DNA from: Zasmidium citrigriseum
Taxonomy: Eukaryota > Ascomycota > Dothideomycetes > Mycosphaerellales > Mycosphaerellaceae
NCBI GenBank assembly: GCA_002786025.1
Contig: NHNW01000006.1
Coordinates: forward strand, 868,001-932,000
Direction: 5' to 3'
Length of the DNA stretch: 64,000 nucleotides
The translations under genes were made by a program, and so were the position numbers. Shown here in pieces: positions 1 through 11,585 of this stretch (positions within the stretch are counted from its first letter, which is position 1; every line of letters starts with the position of its first letter). Under the pieces are notes generated by a model. That model ran no database searches and was not told the DNA's origin. It worked only from the letters and a program-made list of their open reading frames with translations.

Positions 1-1741
1 TGATAAGAAACGGCCGCTCCCGCCGCAGAGACGCCGCGCGGGTTTAAAAGACCCAGCTTCTTCCCTTCCTCTCGAACTTCTTTCCTTTCCTCTTCATCCG
101 AGTGGTAAGCAATCCATCCTCCACCCACACTTCCATCCATCATCAACTGACTTCGTCACAGCTCGGGCTTTACGCATATCAGTGAGGATTCGTCCGAGAT
201 TGCGTTATTGCTGGTTGAAAACTATCAACGACCTGCTTCTGTTGGTGCTTGCATCGGCAGGGAATTTTTGGCGACCTGAATCTTTTTTCATCAATCTGCT
301 CGCTTTGGCGATGGCTTGGAGAAGAATGAGCATGCTTTCATTGACATACTCGTCGTCTCCGTGGGCGTCCTGCTGTCGTGTTGCATCGCCGCCGACTTGG
401 GGTGCTGGGCATGCCTTGGAGGAGCATGCTGCCTCTGGCTCTGGCTCTGGCGACGGCATGCCTATGCCTGAACGCTTTTCATCAACGTCTTGTCTCAGCA
501 AGGCCTCGGAGAAGAGTCTCATCATCCGCCTATGTGCCCTCGCGCTGTAGTTGTAGCCATCGTAGTGAATCTGTTGCCGCCCCAGACCAGCTCGCTGTGC
601 CTGAGAATTGCGCCCGCCGACCAGCCTTGAAGTTGCAAGCAGAACAGCATCACCATCACCCAGAACGCAGCAGCATCTCCAGCAATCATCAATCGTCTAA
701 GCTCATCATCATGTTGCCAGGAGGCTTTTACGAGATGTCCACCGTGAGTACAGTGGCGTTGAGAAGCCCTCCACGTCCGCCAGCGGTATGGGCATTACTG
801 ACGGCAGCAAGGAGCCACGCTCCATTACAGCAGAGATGCTCCCCCTGTACGAGCCGTCGACCCTCTCGCACACCTCACCCACGAGCCTGGAAGAACTCGA
901 GCGAATCCCAGCAGCCGCCCACCCTTGCCAGACCTCCCGGGCAACGCCTCGTCGCCAGAGTATGTTCGAGCCCGTACGAGAGACATCGAAGAGAAGGAAA
1001 GCAGCTCAGGCGGCGAGCGATGCCTGGAAGGCGGTCAAGAGGGGGGCGCTGAGGGTGAGGGAGGCCATGAGGAGGCGCTGAGGAAGAGGCGTTGAGGAGG
1101 CAGCGGCAGCAGCGCGGTATCGTAAGTACAATCCACACGGGGCAGGGAGTCCGAGAGCCAGCTTTTCATGACATCAAAGAACAGCGCCTTGAATTGCAGA
1201 GGTGATGTTGATATAGCCTCTCCACGTGGAGGCCCACATTCCAAAGGCCACCCCTTGCTTCGAAGCGAGCATCTCTGCATCATCAGTCCCCGCCAGACAA
1301 TGGACATGACCCAGTAGATCGAACTCTTATCGAGTACCAGGGACGCTGACAACAGTCGTGAGAGAGCAGACCAGTAACGATCCTTCGACCCTCGGCCGTC
1401 GCTCGACCTCGAAGACTCAACAAAGACCAAGCAAATCCCGCTGACCAAGCCTTCGAGGCCCATCTCCGTCTTCAAGCACTCCGAATGCGATCACATACCA
1501 AGGTCGATTGGCAGAGCCGGCACACAGCGCGACGGAGATCAATACACAAGCCAGGAAGCAAGAGGTAGTCGAGAGCCAGTCGTCCACGGTGCTGGGCCGC
1601 TAACTCGAACCAAAAGATCAGCTACCTCGCTGTGACAGCGGTCAGAAAGCTTTCAAGATTGTGCCACGAGGCAGGAGCCTTCCAAAGAGGCGGAGACATG
1701 GCTAGAATCCGGCTCCCAGTTCAAAAGATGCCACTATAGCC
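1..1741. other. No confident gene; one weak open frame
   Basis: I found no protein family here. The best candidate is a plus-strand frame at 788-1081 (97 codons). Its C-terminal third is rich in Arg, Lys and Ala, like a basic tail, and the frame stays open upstream to about position 670. It has no recognisable domain, and I could not find an intron model linking it to an upstream start. The other overlapping frames here are Pro/Arg/Ser-rich and look like chance frames in GC-balanced DNA. Confidence 0.4.
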
Positions 1742-1926
1742 CACTGGATACCCGTCTGCATGAGCCGCAGACCTCGATGCTCTCTGGCAAAGTACCCAGC
1801 AATATCAGAGCGACGGTCGATCATCGCCAAGCTCTCCTGTGGTCATTTGATAGGCATATTCAACTGCACTGGGTACCCGTCTGCATGAGCCGCAGACCTC
1901 AATGCTCTCTGGCAAGATACCCAGCA
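1742..1926. repeat. 60-bp direct repeat, two copies with an internal hairpin
   Basis: Copy 1 is 1742-1801 and copy 2 is 1867-1926, with a period of 125 bp. By eye about 56 of 60 positions match. Each copy contains the inverted pair GTCTGC / GCAGAC separated by 7 bases, which could form a 6-bp hairpin. The 65-bp spacer between copies is unrelated. No frame runs convincingly through both copies. The origin and function are unknown. Confidence 0.85.
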
Positions 1927-1973
1927 TGCTTCAAGCAGTTTTGGAGACCCCAAGATGTTGTCCGATCATATCC

Positions 1974-3567
1974 TTAGTATCTCGGAGTCCACAGCCCGCA
2001 GAGGAAGAGCATTCGTCGAAGACAGTCGTCGCACCAAAGCACAAGACCAGAATTCCATGGAAAGAGAGGCACATGAACGCTCAAAGCGTTACACATCGGC
2101 CGGCCAGCTTTGAGATCCGGTAGAGATGGATCATCAGGCTCAACCCAGGCTTCTGAAGATATCCCGAAGATCAACACAATTCTCTTAGGTACTTGCTGGC
2201 GATTAGGGAGCACCAGACAGGTCTGCGTACACAGGATACGGCTCGTTTTTCTTTCGACTCTCAAATCTGGAGGAATGGCTCAAGACAGGAAAGCTAAGAG
2301 CAGATCTTGACTTCTGGCCGGTCGTTCCACTCCGTAGCGTTGGTAGAACGCATCCTTGGGGGCATAGAACTCTTTTTCAGGAACGAGATGGAAGATTTGG
2401 TCCGTTCGCAAACGATTCCCGGCAGATGGACAGTTTTTGATGGCCTCTGTCGAGTACGGCGAAGGTCATGTCCTCAAGAACAGTCTGCTGGTCCAACATG
2501 ACAGGATGGGAGTCATTTTGGCCGTTTTCTTCGTGCATGTCGGCCGGAAGGATCCAGATGCACAGAGTCGTCTTCTTCGAACTTGATAAGTTCGTCTGCA
2601 TACATTTTGATGTGGTTTTCGATGGGAGGGCGCGTCCTGGAGGTACTGTCGTGTCGTGGCTTCGGGAGATGAGGTCGATATCGAAAAACTCCGAGCTTCA
2701 GCACCAAGCCTTTTTGAGCGGCGTGGGATGGGAAGGATCCACCCCAGGCCTGCGCCTTCTCATGCTCTTCATTGTGCCTGCTCTTTCCTCAACTCGCGTG
2801 AGGAAGCTGCAAAGCGGTGGTGGTATTGTCCTAGCCGGAAAGATCGATGTATGCATGGATCTCTGGAGTCTCGCCGCGAGATCGAACACGAACCACGAAG
2901 GCAGACGCGATCCGCCTGCATTCAGCAATGGCATAGAACGATGGGCTTGCCTGTAGTGGCTATCTCTGATGCCCAGGCGGTGTCCCATCGCTCCGAGAGC
3001 CTCAGCGTCATTGCGAAGGACTGGTATCCGAGGCTCTTGGGACGATGAGAACATTTCCAAACCCGCGAGCGCCTTATCCTCGATATCCTTTCCCCCTCTG
3101 CAATTGCCCCTCGCCAGAGCGGCTGCCTTCGACGATCGATTGTTTATGGACGCTGTCTCAAACCTGCGGAGCTCGACGAAGGTCTCGAAAGGCTTGCTGA
3201 GGGATTGGTCCTCGTCGAATGCGGCGGAGAAGAGGATGTTGACTGGCGCAGCTGGCGGTATCAATCGATCGAATTGGAAGCGCGAAGATTCCCGGCATAT
3301 TGAGGCTGTAGTCGATCATGGCGGCATACTCATTGAAGATCAGCCAGATAGCATGCTCGATGGTGCTGTGCTCCATCCCGAAGAGTAGGATGGAGCTAGG
3401 GTGGTGTTGACGCTCCAAGCTGCCATTGCGGCGGAAGAGAGACACAGACTGGTGCGGAGGTATTGCTTTCCGCCGTACCAGCAGCTCGTCTCTACCAACA
3501 ACCGACTCCAGAACAATGTGGGCGTCAAGTTTGCTGCGTCAAAGCCAAGTAGGCGACCAGAAACCAA
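1974..3567 (-). other. Possible decayed protein-coding gene (minus strand)
   Basis: Several adjacent minus-strand frames read like ordinary protein, but each breaks off by stop or frame change. The segments are 1974-2264, a stretch through about 2290-2450 that ends in an in-frame TGA, 2377-2601, 2698-3264 and 3158-3445. No single frame or clean set of GT-AG introns joins them, and I recognise no family. This could be an eroded gene or chance frames. Type and limits are only indicative. Confidence 0.2.
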
Positions 3568-3767
3568 GGAATCAATCTTCGTTTGCAGAGACTACACATC
3601 ACGTCTGTTCAATTTACAAGCTATGCACGGCCATCTATGCCTCTGGCGCCTCAAGCGCCGACTGACCACAACTCCAGCCTGGCGGCATGCATACTAACAT
3701 CACAGTCTTTACACGGTCATTACCATTATCCGGAGCATCTCGTCGTATCCAAGGCAGCGACGATGCC

Positions 3768-5729
3768 TCACACCGTCTCGACCTTCTTCTGCGGCGTGAG
3801 ATCCGCGGCCTCCTGCTCCGCCTCTTCCTGACTGCTGGACTCCTGCCCAGGGTTCGCCATCTCGTACTCCAGCATCTTGATGAACTTGTAAAAGCCCCAA
3901 GCGAGGACAGCGCCAGCGACAGGACCGAGCCCTGGGATAGTCAGCTTGGAAAGAGGAGGAAGAGATGCGGTTCAAACAACTCACAGTAAATCCAGTGCTC
4001 GCGGTCCCACACGCCAGAGATCACGCAAGGACCGAAGGACCTGGCAGGATTGAGACTACCGCCCGTGTAGTAGACTCCTACCATTTCGGCGACGAAGAGA
4101 GCCAAGCCGATACCAACCGGAGCCATGAAGGTTGCTTTGTGCTTTTCGTTGGCGAGCATGTAAATGGTGAAGACCAGTTCGGCGGTGAGGAGGGCCTCGA
4201 TCTACGCCTAGGTGAGTACTCATTCGGATGGAGCAGAGGTTGGACATGATACTTACAAACACACCGCGAGCCAAGGACGTGCCAGGAGACAACGTTGTCC
4301 GGACATTAAACGTCGTCGGGAACAACTTCGACACGATGAACGAGCTAAAGATTGCACCGACGAGCTGGGCACCGATGAGCAGGAAACCTCTAACAACGCT
4401 GATGGCCTTGACCATGACCATCGCTACGGTCACAGCAGGGTTGAAACTAAAGACAATTAGCGGGTATTTCGAGCGATAAAGGCCAACTCACAGTCCACCA
4501 GAGATACGGAAGAAGATCCATACGTTGACCATCAAGCTGAAGCCAAACGACAACGCAATGTACAGAAGGACGATTGGACTGAAGCCTGTGGATGCATTGG
4601 TGGTCGTTTGATTGCTGTTCTCGCTGGCTCCGATATTGGCGACCTGCGTGCCTGCAAAGGCGAAGCTGAGGGCTGGTCAGCAAGCTTTCGAACCGGACGG
4701 ATAGACTCTACTCTCTGGAATACATACAACAGAAACATGGTCGTGCCCATGAACTCGCCTATAGTCGCAACCAAGTCTAGCAGCTGGTCAGCGAACGAAA
4801 AACAGTATGTGGAGTCCTACATCCAACTCACGAGCTTTGGCTGATCTGTTCATCCATTCGGTGAACGGCAGTCTCATGATCACCTCCGGCGGCGGACTAC
4901 GACTGCTCTTATCACTCCGCATAGTCCGTTTCCGCTTGACTCTCCGCAGCGGCTGTTCATCGCTCTCGCCATCGTCTGAAGGGTCCTCCCATTGAGGGCG
5001 ATATCTTGGACGTCGTGGAGGCCGCGGTGGTCCTCCTCCTCCTCGATACGATCCGCCCCACTCTGCAGACTCTCTTATCGTCGAAGGTCGACGGTATGGA
5101 CGGTTGTAGTATGGGTCGTCCGCCCACCAGTCGTCTCCACGCCAGGACCCAGGTGGAGCCACTGGCTTGCCATAATCGTATGGAGGTCTTGGCCAGTATC
5201 TACGCTCGTCATCCCATCCGCCGCCGTAATCACTGCTTGGTGTGGGCGGTGGACCCCATCGCATCATCTGGCCTTGTCGAGACGGATTTCTTTGGGGTGG
5301 ACCTACTGACGGAGGTTCGTCTCGTTCCCAGTCGAAGTCGAGACGAGGAGGTCCGCCGCCGCCATCGCCTCCATAACCCGCTTGAGAAGCATTGCTTGGC
5401 TTCCTGTCCCTTCTATGTCTTGCTGAGCCGAACTGAGGATTACCGAGTGGTCCTACGGGAGCTCGCGTGTTAATCGTCGAACTATCGTCTGACGGCCGTT
5501 CTTCTGGAGGAGTGGGTCGGTCCTCAGGTATAGCGGGAGGCGGTCGATCAGGCTGAAAACTTCCTTGTGTTGCCATACCAGGTCCAACTCGTGAAAAATT
5601 ATAGGGATAAGTAGCACCTTCGGCGTCTTGAGTGACAAAGCCAAAGTCAGGCAGCGCCTCGGAAGATCGAGTGGAAGCGGCTGAGACAATAGGGTCGTTA
5701 GGATGCATGTAAGGACTCCGAGGCTGCAC
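3768..5729 (-). CDS. Aquaporin with a ~300-residue hydrophilic N-terminal extension
   Basis: This is an MIP-family water channel of about 563 residues. The exons are 5729-4832, 4776-4728, 4665-4492, 4446-4257, 4201-3985 and 3931-3768. All introns are GT-AG, the first intracoding junctions restore the family signature, and the total length is divisible by three. The membrane domain begins near residue 300 with GEFMGTTMFLFFAFAGTQ. It contains the first NPA box (FNPAVTVAM) and the second (GGSLNPARSFGP), and ends with HWIYWLGP and a short acidic tail. Serine after NPAR favours an orthodox aquaporin over an aquaglyceroporin, which usually has Asp there. The first 300 residues are rich in Pro, Arg, Gly and Asp, probably disordered and cytosolic. 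Long N-terminal tails are known in some fungal MIPs. Substrate cannot be settled from sequence alone. Confidence 0.93.
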
Positions 5730-6924
5730 GCCGTAGAAGTATCACAGAACCTCCAACACTCGAGATCTTCGGGAGAATCAGATGGGCAATGACGATGGCG
5801 GGAGGCATGTGGAGTTGTGGTGAGGGAAAAGGGAAGAGATTTCTTGTCACGAACCCTACCGGCGAAATGATCCTGCCACCTGCTACATGGCTGCACAATG
5901 CAATTTGCCCTGGACCTTTCACTATCATCAGCGGAGCCGCAGAACCACCCCGTCTCGTCCAGCCGCGTGTCCACGATCTTCAGCGTTGCGTTAGAGATCG
6001 AGAGGGTTGGTGCTGGGAGTGTCGCCATGGACCCGTCGCCTTGGGGTTCTGCAAGTCATGCACGATATCAGGGATTCCCATCCCGCGATGAAATTTAGCG
6101 AGCCTCGTCAGGCCAGGACGAGGTCTGCGCTCGCAGGACATCCAACCTTTCCTGGTTTTCAGCCTGTCAAGTTGCGACGAATGACGACTTGCAGAGCCTC
6201 CACTTCCGTGCGTCCTTTTGACTTGGTGGTCGGATTCCGAAGGGCTGGCTTGCAGGAAGGCGTGTTTATGCCGGCAGATTTTTATTTTCCTGTTGACAGC
6301 TTCTGTGCGTGCGTCCGTGGTGGCTGGCTGATGAGGAGTTCGCCGTGACTTCTCCTCTCCTCTGCCGGCGTTGAGGAGGTTGACACACGATGCCTGTCAC
6401 GCTGCGACATTGGCAGTGCGGTAGCGAGTCAGTCTTGACAAGCTCGTGTTTTTTTAGACGGCACCGTAATCATCCGGACGCCGGTGAAATCGGGGCTGTG
6501 ATGGACAGTAAGAGGCAGTACGGCCGTGGCCTTAGAAGACGCAGACGGAGCTGGACGGCTGATGAGCCTCGTGTTGAAACAGGGCGGGAGTATCAATACA
6601 AGACCCTGATATGACCTCATGTGAGCGAAACGTGGCTGTTATGCACATGTCGACTCTCGTCTCGCATCAGAAAACGAAGTCCCGAAACCGATAAGCCTCA
6701 GGATTCGAAGAATAGAAGACAAGGAGACGAAGGTCGAAATGCAAAAGCGAGGAGTCTTGTCGATCCTTCTCCTCGACCCTGCGTAGTTCTGAGAATGGGC
6801 CTTGTCGATATTGATGTCATCTCGAAGGGAGACGACTTCCCTGCGACAACTATGCCAACGGTAGCCTTACCTATTGTCATCGGAGGAAAGAGATCTGCGA
6901 TTGCGGGAACGTTCGTATCGGAAC
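5730..6924. other. Intergenic, divergent promoter region
   Basis: This lies between the divergently transcribed aquaporin and the aldo/keto reductase, so it should hold both promoters. Open frames in it, such as 6007-6348 and 6621-7031, have no family signature and overlap one another on both strands. I see no RNA gene or repeat. Confidence 0.5.
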
Positions 6925-7852
6925 ATGGCCGCAATCAAAGCTGCCAAGATGCCGTCGCTCATTTACGGTACAGCCTGGAAGAAGGAACGGACGCAGGAGC
7001 TGGTCAAGCAAGCGCTCCTGAATGGATTTAGTGGCGTGGATACTGCTGCACAGGTATCGAAGAACTTCTAAACTCTTTATTGTTCTATGCTGATATAGTC
7101 GCCAGCCTAAACACTACCAAGAAGACCTGGTTGGAGCCGGGATTCGCGATGCTCTCCAAGATGGCCAACTCACTCGCGAGAAACTCTACATCCAAACCAA
7201 ATTCACTTCAGTCCATGGCCAAGATCCCATGAAGATACCTTACGATCCCAAGAGGAGTATCACGGAGCAAGTCAACGCATCCGTAGCAAGTTCGCTGAGG
7301 AACCTTCGGCATACCGACAACGTCGCGGAATCGTACATCGATTGCCTGGTCCTTCACTCCCCGTTTCCATCGATGGCGCAGACGCAGGAAGCCTAGCGAG
7401 CGATGGAGTCTCATGTGCCGCATACTGTTAGGACGCTCGGCATCTCGAATACGTACCAGCTTTCGGTGCTGAAGGAGTTGTATGGCTTCGCGAAGGTCAA
7501 GCCTTCAGTTCTTCAAAATCGATTCTACCAAGACTCTGACTACGACAAAGACATCCGAGCATTTTGTGGGGAAAAGGGTATTAAGTATCAGAGTTTCTGG
7601 ACGTTGACGGCGAACCCTCATCTTCTTCGGTCTGAACCTGTCAATGCCATCGCCAGAGAGACTGGAGTGACGAAGCCTGTTGCTTTGTACGCGCTTGTCA
7701 TTGGGCTCGGGGATGTGAGTGTGCTGAATGGAACGACGAACAAGCAGAGGATGGCCGAAGATATTGCAGGACTTCGGACTATTGAGGAGTGGAAGGCCGT
7801 CAATCCGTCGTCGTGGGAGCGTATTCAAACGTCATTCGAAGCCCTACTGTAA
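6925..7852 (+). pseudogene. Aldo/keto reductase interrupted by an in-frame TAG
   Basis: This gene would encode an AKR-superfamily NADPH oxidoreductase of about 291 residues. The exons are 6925-7053 and 7106-7852, with a GT-AG intron ending TCGCCAG that joins GVDTAAQ to PKHYQED. The catalytic tetrad is visible: Asp in GVDTAAQ, Tyr in HYQED, Lys in QTKF and His in VLHSP. At 7394-7396 codon 140 is TAG, where relatives usually have Trp before an RAME-like segment. The same frame then continues with typical AKR sequence to a normal stop at 7852. No plausible intron removes the TAG. A single TGG-to-TAG change explains it, through recent nonsense mutation, repeat-induced point mutation, readthrough or an assembly error. 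An upstream in-frame ATG at 6874 would add 17 residues. Confidence 0.8.
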
Positions 7853-7993
7853 TGATAGGGGGTGAAAAGGCTGTCGCTCTGTATGGCTGATTTACAAATG
7901 CCTCTGCCAGACTTCTATACCCCGCCGACATCAACTCTGGACGGCATCGATCAATCACACTCTTCTTCGATCACCCAAGAACAACTTCCAGGT

Positions 7994-8675
7994 CTACTCA
8001 TCCCTCTTCGCAAACCCAACCTTCAGCTTCAGCAGATGTTCCGGGACATGCTCTATCGTCATGCCAGGAGTCTTCAATGCAAGCTCCACGAAAGCATCGA
8101 CATCCTCCTTCACCGCCTCGCTCCCAATTTCAAAGATATGCCCATCCTTCAACGTCAACTTATCCGGCTGGACCCGACCCTTACACTCCTGCTCATTCAC
8201 GCTTGCATCCCTCTCCTCCTTCGACTTCGCCCAGAAAGCAGCAAATTCATCCTCTCGCTTGCAGGTAGCCCGCTTCGAACTGCAGGGCACATCGTGCCAC
8301 ATACTGCCAGCACAAGCCGCAAAGCGCGGCTTGGCGTTGATACAGGCGCTGAGACCGAAACCGGAGTTATTCACGTCACCGCAGGCTTTGTTGTCACCGT
8401 CTTCGAAGATGGATGCGATGCCGTAGGGTTTCAAAGCGTAGGCCTTCACGGAGGTGATGGTCCAGAGGGCGGCGCAGCAAAAAAGCGGCGGGACGTGGCT
8501 GCAACTGTTTCCGGTTTGTAAGCCTGTGTCCTGGGAGAAGCGTACTTTGTGGGACTTGCGTCGTGGACATGCCGGTGCAATCGACGTCTTGGAAGTTCTC
8601 GAGGGAGGAGTAGTCCTCTGCGCTCACGAGAGAGGCGGCGTAAGCGAGGAGAGGGAGGGTTGAAGGGATCTTCAT
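7994..8675 (-). CDS. Putative small secreted Cys-containing protein
   Basis: The start at 8675 gives a clean signal peptide (MKIPSTLPLLAYAASLVSA) followed by an acidic mature N-terminus with one Cys. The large 3' frame to 7994 holds about 150 residues with six or more Cys and ends in a charged helical tail. The two parts lie in different frames, so a splice is required. A 64-nt intron (8568-8505, GTCCAC donor, AAACAG acceptor) gives 205 residues but has a poor donor. The better donor GTACGC leads to the right frame only with an implausibly short 22-nt gap. A frameshift is also possible. No family is recognised. An extracellular role, perhaps effector-like, is inference. Confidence 0.55.
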
Positions 8676-10578
8676 TGTTGATAGGTGACGCGGGTATTTG
8701 AGAATGCAACGATCGAGGGGAAGTGTGATGATGTTGTCCTGTTGGCGGTTGAAATGGATAATCGGCTGATTGCGAGTGGTAGGGACGACTTATATGTTCG
8801 ATATCATTCTGTCACTGCGGTATTGTGCTTTGATCTGGGCATCGTCCTCGCTCGTTCGTGCTGTGATCGTCGTGGTAATGTCGGCATTTAACTTGCCCTC
8901 ACGTCGATGTGGACCTTCTTTGCTCTTTCCCTTGAACGCGCTATGGGGCCTGACTTCGGGACTGTGGTTCAGATTCTTTAGCTTGGAGTCGGGGAAAGAA
9001 TCCTTCGCAATGCCATGGGGCCGGAGTCTCCACCTTGGACAGATGTTGCAGCACCGATGTTGATCCCAAAGAGGCCATAGCCTCGTGTCGCTAAATCGAG
9101 CAACTGCTCTGAGGGTCTTCTAGATCTCGCTCGTGGTAACATGATGTCTAACCCAACGATACTTCGACGAAAGGGATGGCTTCCTTTCCGAGATGGTAGT
9201 CCATGCGAACGCCTTGGCTTGTGGAGTATATGAAGTTCGACAGTCCACCAGATGCCAAATTCCCAGAGTAACCCGGCCTCTCGGATGCATTGCTAATGTC
9301 TCCGAATGCCCAGGGGCCTCGTGCAATGCAGTGCCCTATTCAGAGATTGGAGGATATCATGGCTCATACCCTGTTTGATTGTCCTTTCGTGAGGTCGGTT
9401 TGGCCCCCTACATTTTAAGCGTGCAGTCGTCCACCAAAGCGGTTCGTACACTTGAACAAACCGTCGGCCCCAGTATCCACCAGGAGTGCGCAGCATCCGA
9501 TTGCATGACGTTCGGCCGTGCACCGCTACTTTCGGCCCACAGTCGAGGCTACGGCGTTCCGTCCGGTATGCCGAACGACTCCTCATGGGGATAGTAGTGC
9601 GAGTGCGGGCCGGAACAATGCCATACCTGCTCCGACTGCCAGGTCTGTATTGTGGTGCCGTTTGGGTCGACATTGAAGGCCATGGCTCTCGCGGATAGTC
9701 CGAGACTGTAGAAGAGCCTTGCTAGTCGGACGAATCCAGCGCCGCAATGCACTGATCGATAGCTCGACCTGCACGATTCCATTGAACTCTCGCGAGTCCG
9801 AATGCGAATCGGTGAAATTCATGCTCCTAGTTCCATAGACCTGGCCTGTGCACTGGAGAGTGCCTGGTGTATTAGACTGTCGAGTACTCCACTCAGACCG
9901 TGGAAATGGCGGCTTGCTGATGACTTTTTGCTGCGGAGCGAATAATCAGGAGAGACTCGCGATGCATTCCCATTCGAGTAATAACACGGCGTTGGTACGA
10001 GAGGTATTGGCCCATGCATCTCCTAAAAGCCCACCGCACCTCGTTAGCGCAGACTTATACAGACGATGCTACGGCCTAAGCCGTGCTATGGGAAGTCAGT
10101 GGGGAAACTCATACCACAGTCCTGGTGACAATCGGACTTTCCAACTCGCCTCGCTTTGCTGCCCGATTCTGAGAAGGTTGAGACAGTGCCCTAGGTGTGC
10201 GGTGGATCGAAGAGTGCACTTTCGGTCACAATCTCGGTCAGCCGATGACTGCTCGAAGTTGCTGTATAGAGCGGGCTGGCCAATGGGGTAAACAGCGGCA
10301 AGGCTATAGACTCTTTTCCTTGGCTGCCACTTCCACTCGAAGATCATTGTGCTGGACGTCGAGGCGTGAGACCGGAGCTTTGCCGAGCAACTTCATTCGG
10401 GCAGAGGCATTCAGGACGTTGCGAAGGCAGGACGGGATGTTGGCCATGTAGAGATTGTTGCTGGTAGTTAAAAGGGACGCTCTAGCTCGAGGAGCTGAAG
10501 CGTTCAGACTCAGCTTGCCACTGCCAACTCCATTTCACTTCCTCTCCTTCACGAAAGCCTTCTGAGCCAACGATCAAG
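8676..10578. other. 1.9-kb interval without a recognisable gene
   Basis: Both strands carry overlapping frames of 60-150 codons, such as minus 9293-9673, 9549-9782 and 9583-9822 and plus 9848-10291. None shows a domain, signal peptide or consistent intron chain. Base composition resembles the surroundings, so this is not an AT-rich block. Part of it should be the promoter of the secreted protein starting at 10579. A fast-evolving short gene could be missed here. Confidence 0.45.
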
Positions 10579-11072
10579 ATGCACTTCTCATCCCTCGTCA
10601 CCACAGCTTTCCTCCCTCTCCTCCACCTCGCCTCCGCAGGCTGCTACAGCGACGGTGCACCATGGCCGTCTGATCACGCTGCAATGCTCACTGCAATCCA
10701 GTCTGCGTCCTGGGTAAGGCCTTTCGACAACGAACCCAAGTCCATGAGCCAGTCTCGCTAACCCAACATCTCATCGCAGGAAATGGAACTCGACTCTCCG
10801 CTACCCACCGGCGAGCACAAGTACCTTTACCAAGCCGGCGACAAGTGCATCAAGTTCATCCTGGACAACATTTCTGGCAAGGCCAGGTCCATCTCCACTT
10901 CCGAGGCATCTGATGGTTTCACCAAGGAGTACCGGGGTTGTGACCATGGTGGCGATACTTCGTATACCAACTGGCGATATGTGTATGTCTTCATTCATGC
11001 TGGGCTCGAAGTCGAAGCTAATGGTGCGTTAGTGTGGATCCCAACCAGGACCTGAGCGTCTGCAACCCATAG
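10579..11072 (+). CDS. Small secreted cysteine protein (~125 aa)
   Basis: The exons are 10579-10713, 10780-10982 and 11033-11072. The first intron has GTAAGG, a CTAAC branch site and CAG. The second has a perfect GTATGT donor. The spliced length is divisible by three. The product starts with a signal peptide cleaved near ASAG, then GCYSDGAPW. The last Cys lies in the final VDPNQDLSVCNP. There are four Cys after the signal, enough for two disulphides. The W-x-x-VDPN-x-C ending resembles small secreted proteins seen in many plant-associated and saprotrophic ascomycetes, but I cannot name a family with confidence. Secretion is well supported; function is unknown. Confidence 0.75.
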
Positions 11073-11585
11073 ACAGCGAAATTGCAGCCTCGGATTCTTG
11101 AGTTGTGAATAGGCTGGATCTAGGTGTGAACAGTGGAGACAGTCCGAGGAGCATGTGAAGGGGTCAGTTCAGAGAATGAAGATCAATAGAAGAGCAACGC
11201 CTTCGAGCTCGACTTTGCCAAAGTCATGAGACGGCAAGAGGCTGTGTACAGTAGGATAAGATGCATCAATGGTGTCGAAAGGAGAGTGAATGTTTCTGTG
11301 CTCATCGTATGGTCTTGCCTTGTCGTCTCCTCCTGAAACTCCCATTGATTTGCCGTACGTTGCAACAGTGGGTGAATAAGCGATTTCTCCGATGTGTTGA
11401 GCAAGACACAGCTCTTCAATTTGATCCAAGGTGAATAATACTGAAGATGTAGTGTCTGGGGTCGTTCGGTGCTTTCAGAACGAAAAGGAGATGTCGCGTG
11501 CTAAGTAAGCAAAAGCTCAGACCCACGCAAGCAAAAAGCTGCCAACACGACTGCAACCATCTCCTACTCTCCATTCCCATCCAAA
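11073..11585. other. Intergenic, nothing recognised
   Basis: This holds the 3' end of the secreted-protein gene and the promoter of the mS45 gene. Short minus-strand frames here have no supporting signal. Confidence 0.5.

Noticed and set aside
378..1052. A 224-codon plus-strand frame
   Set aside because: It overlaps another frame of similar length, is Arg/Pro/Ser-rich with no domain, and has no supporting splice or start context.
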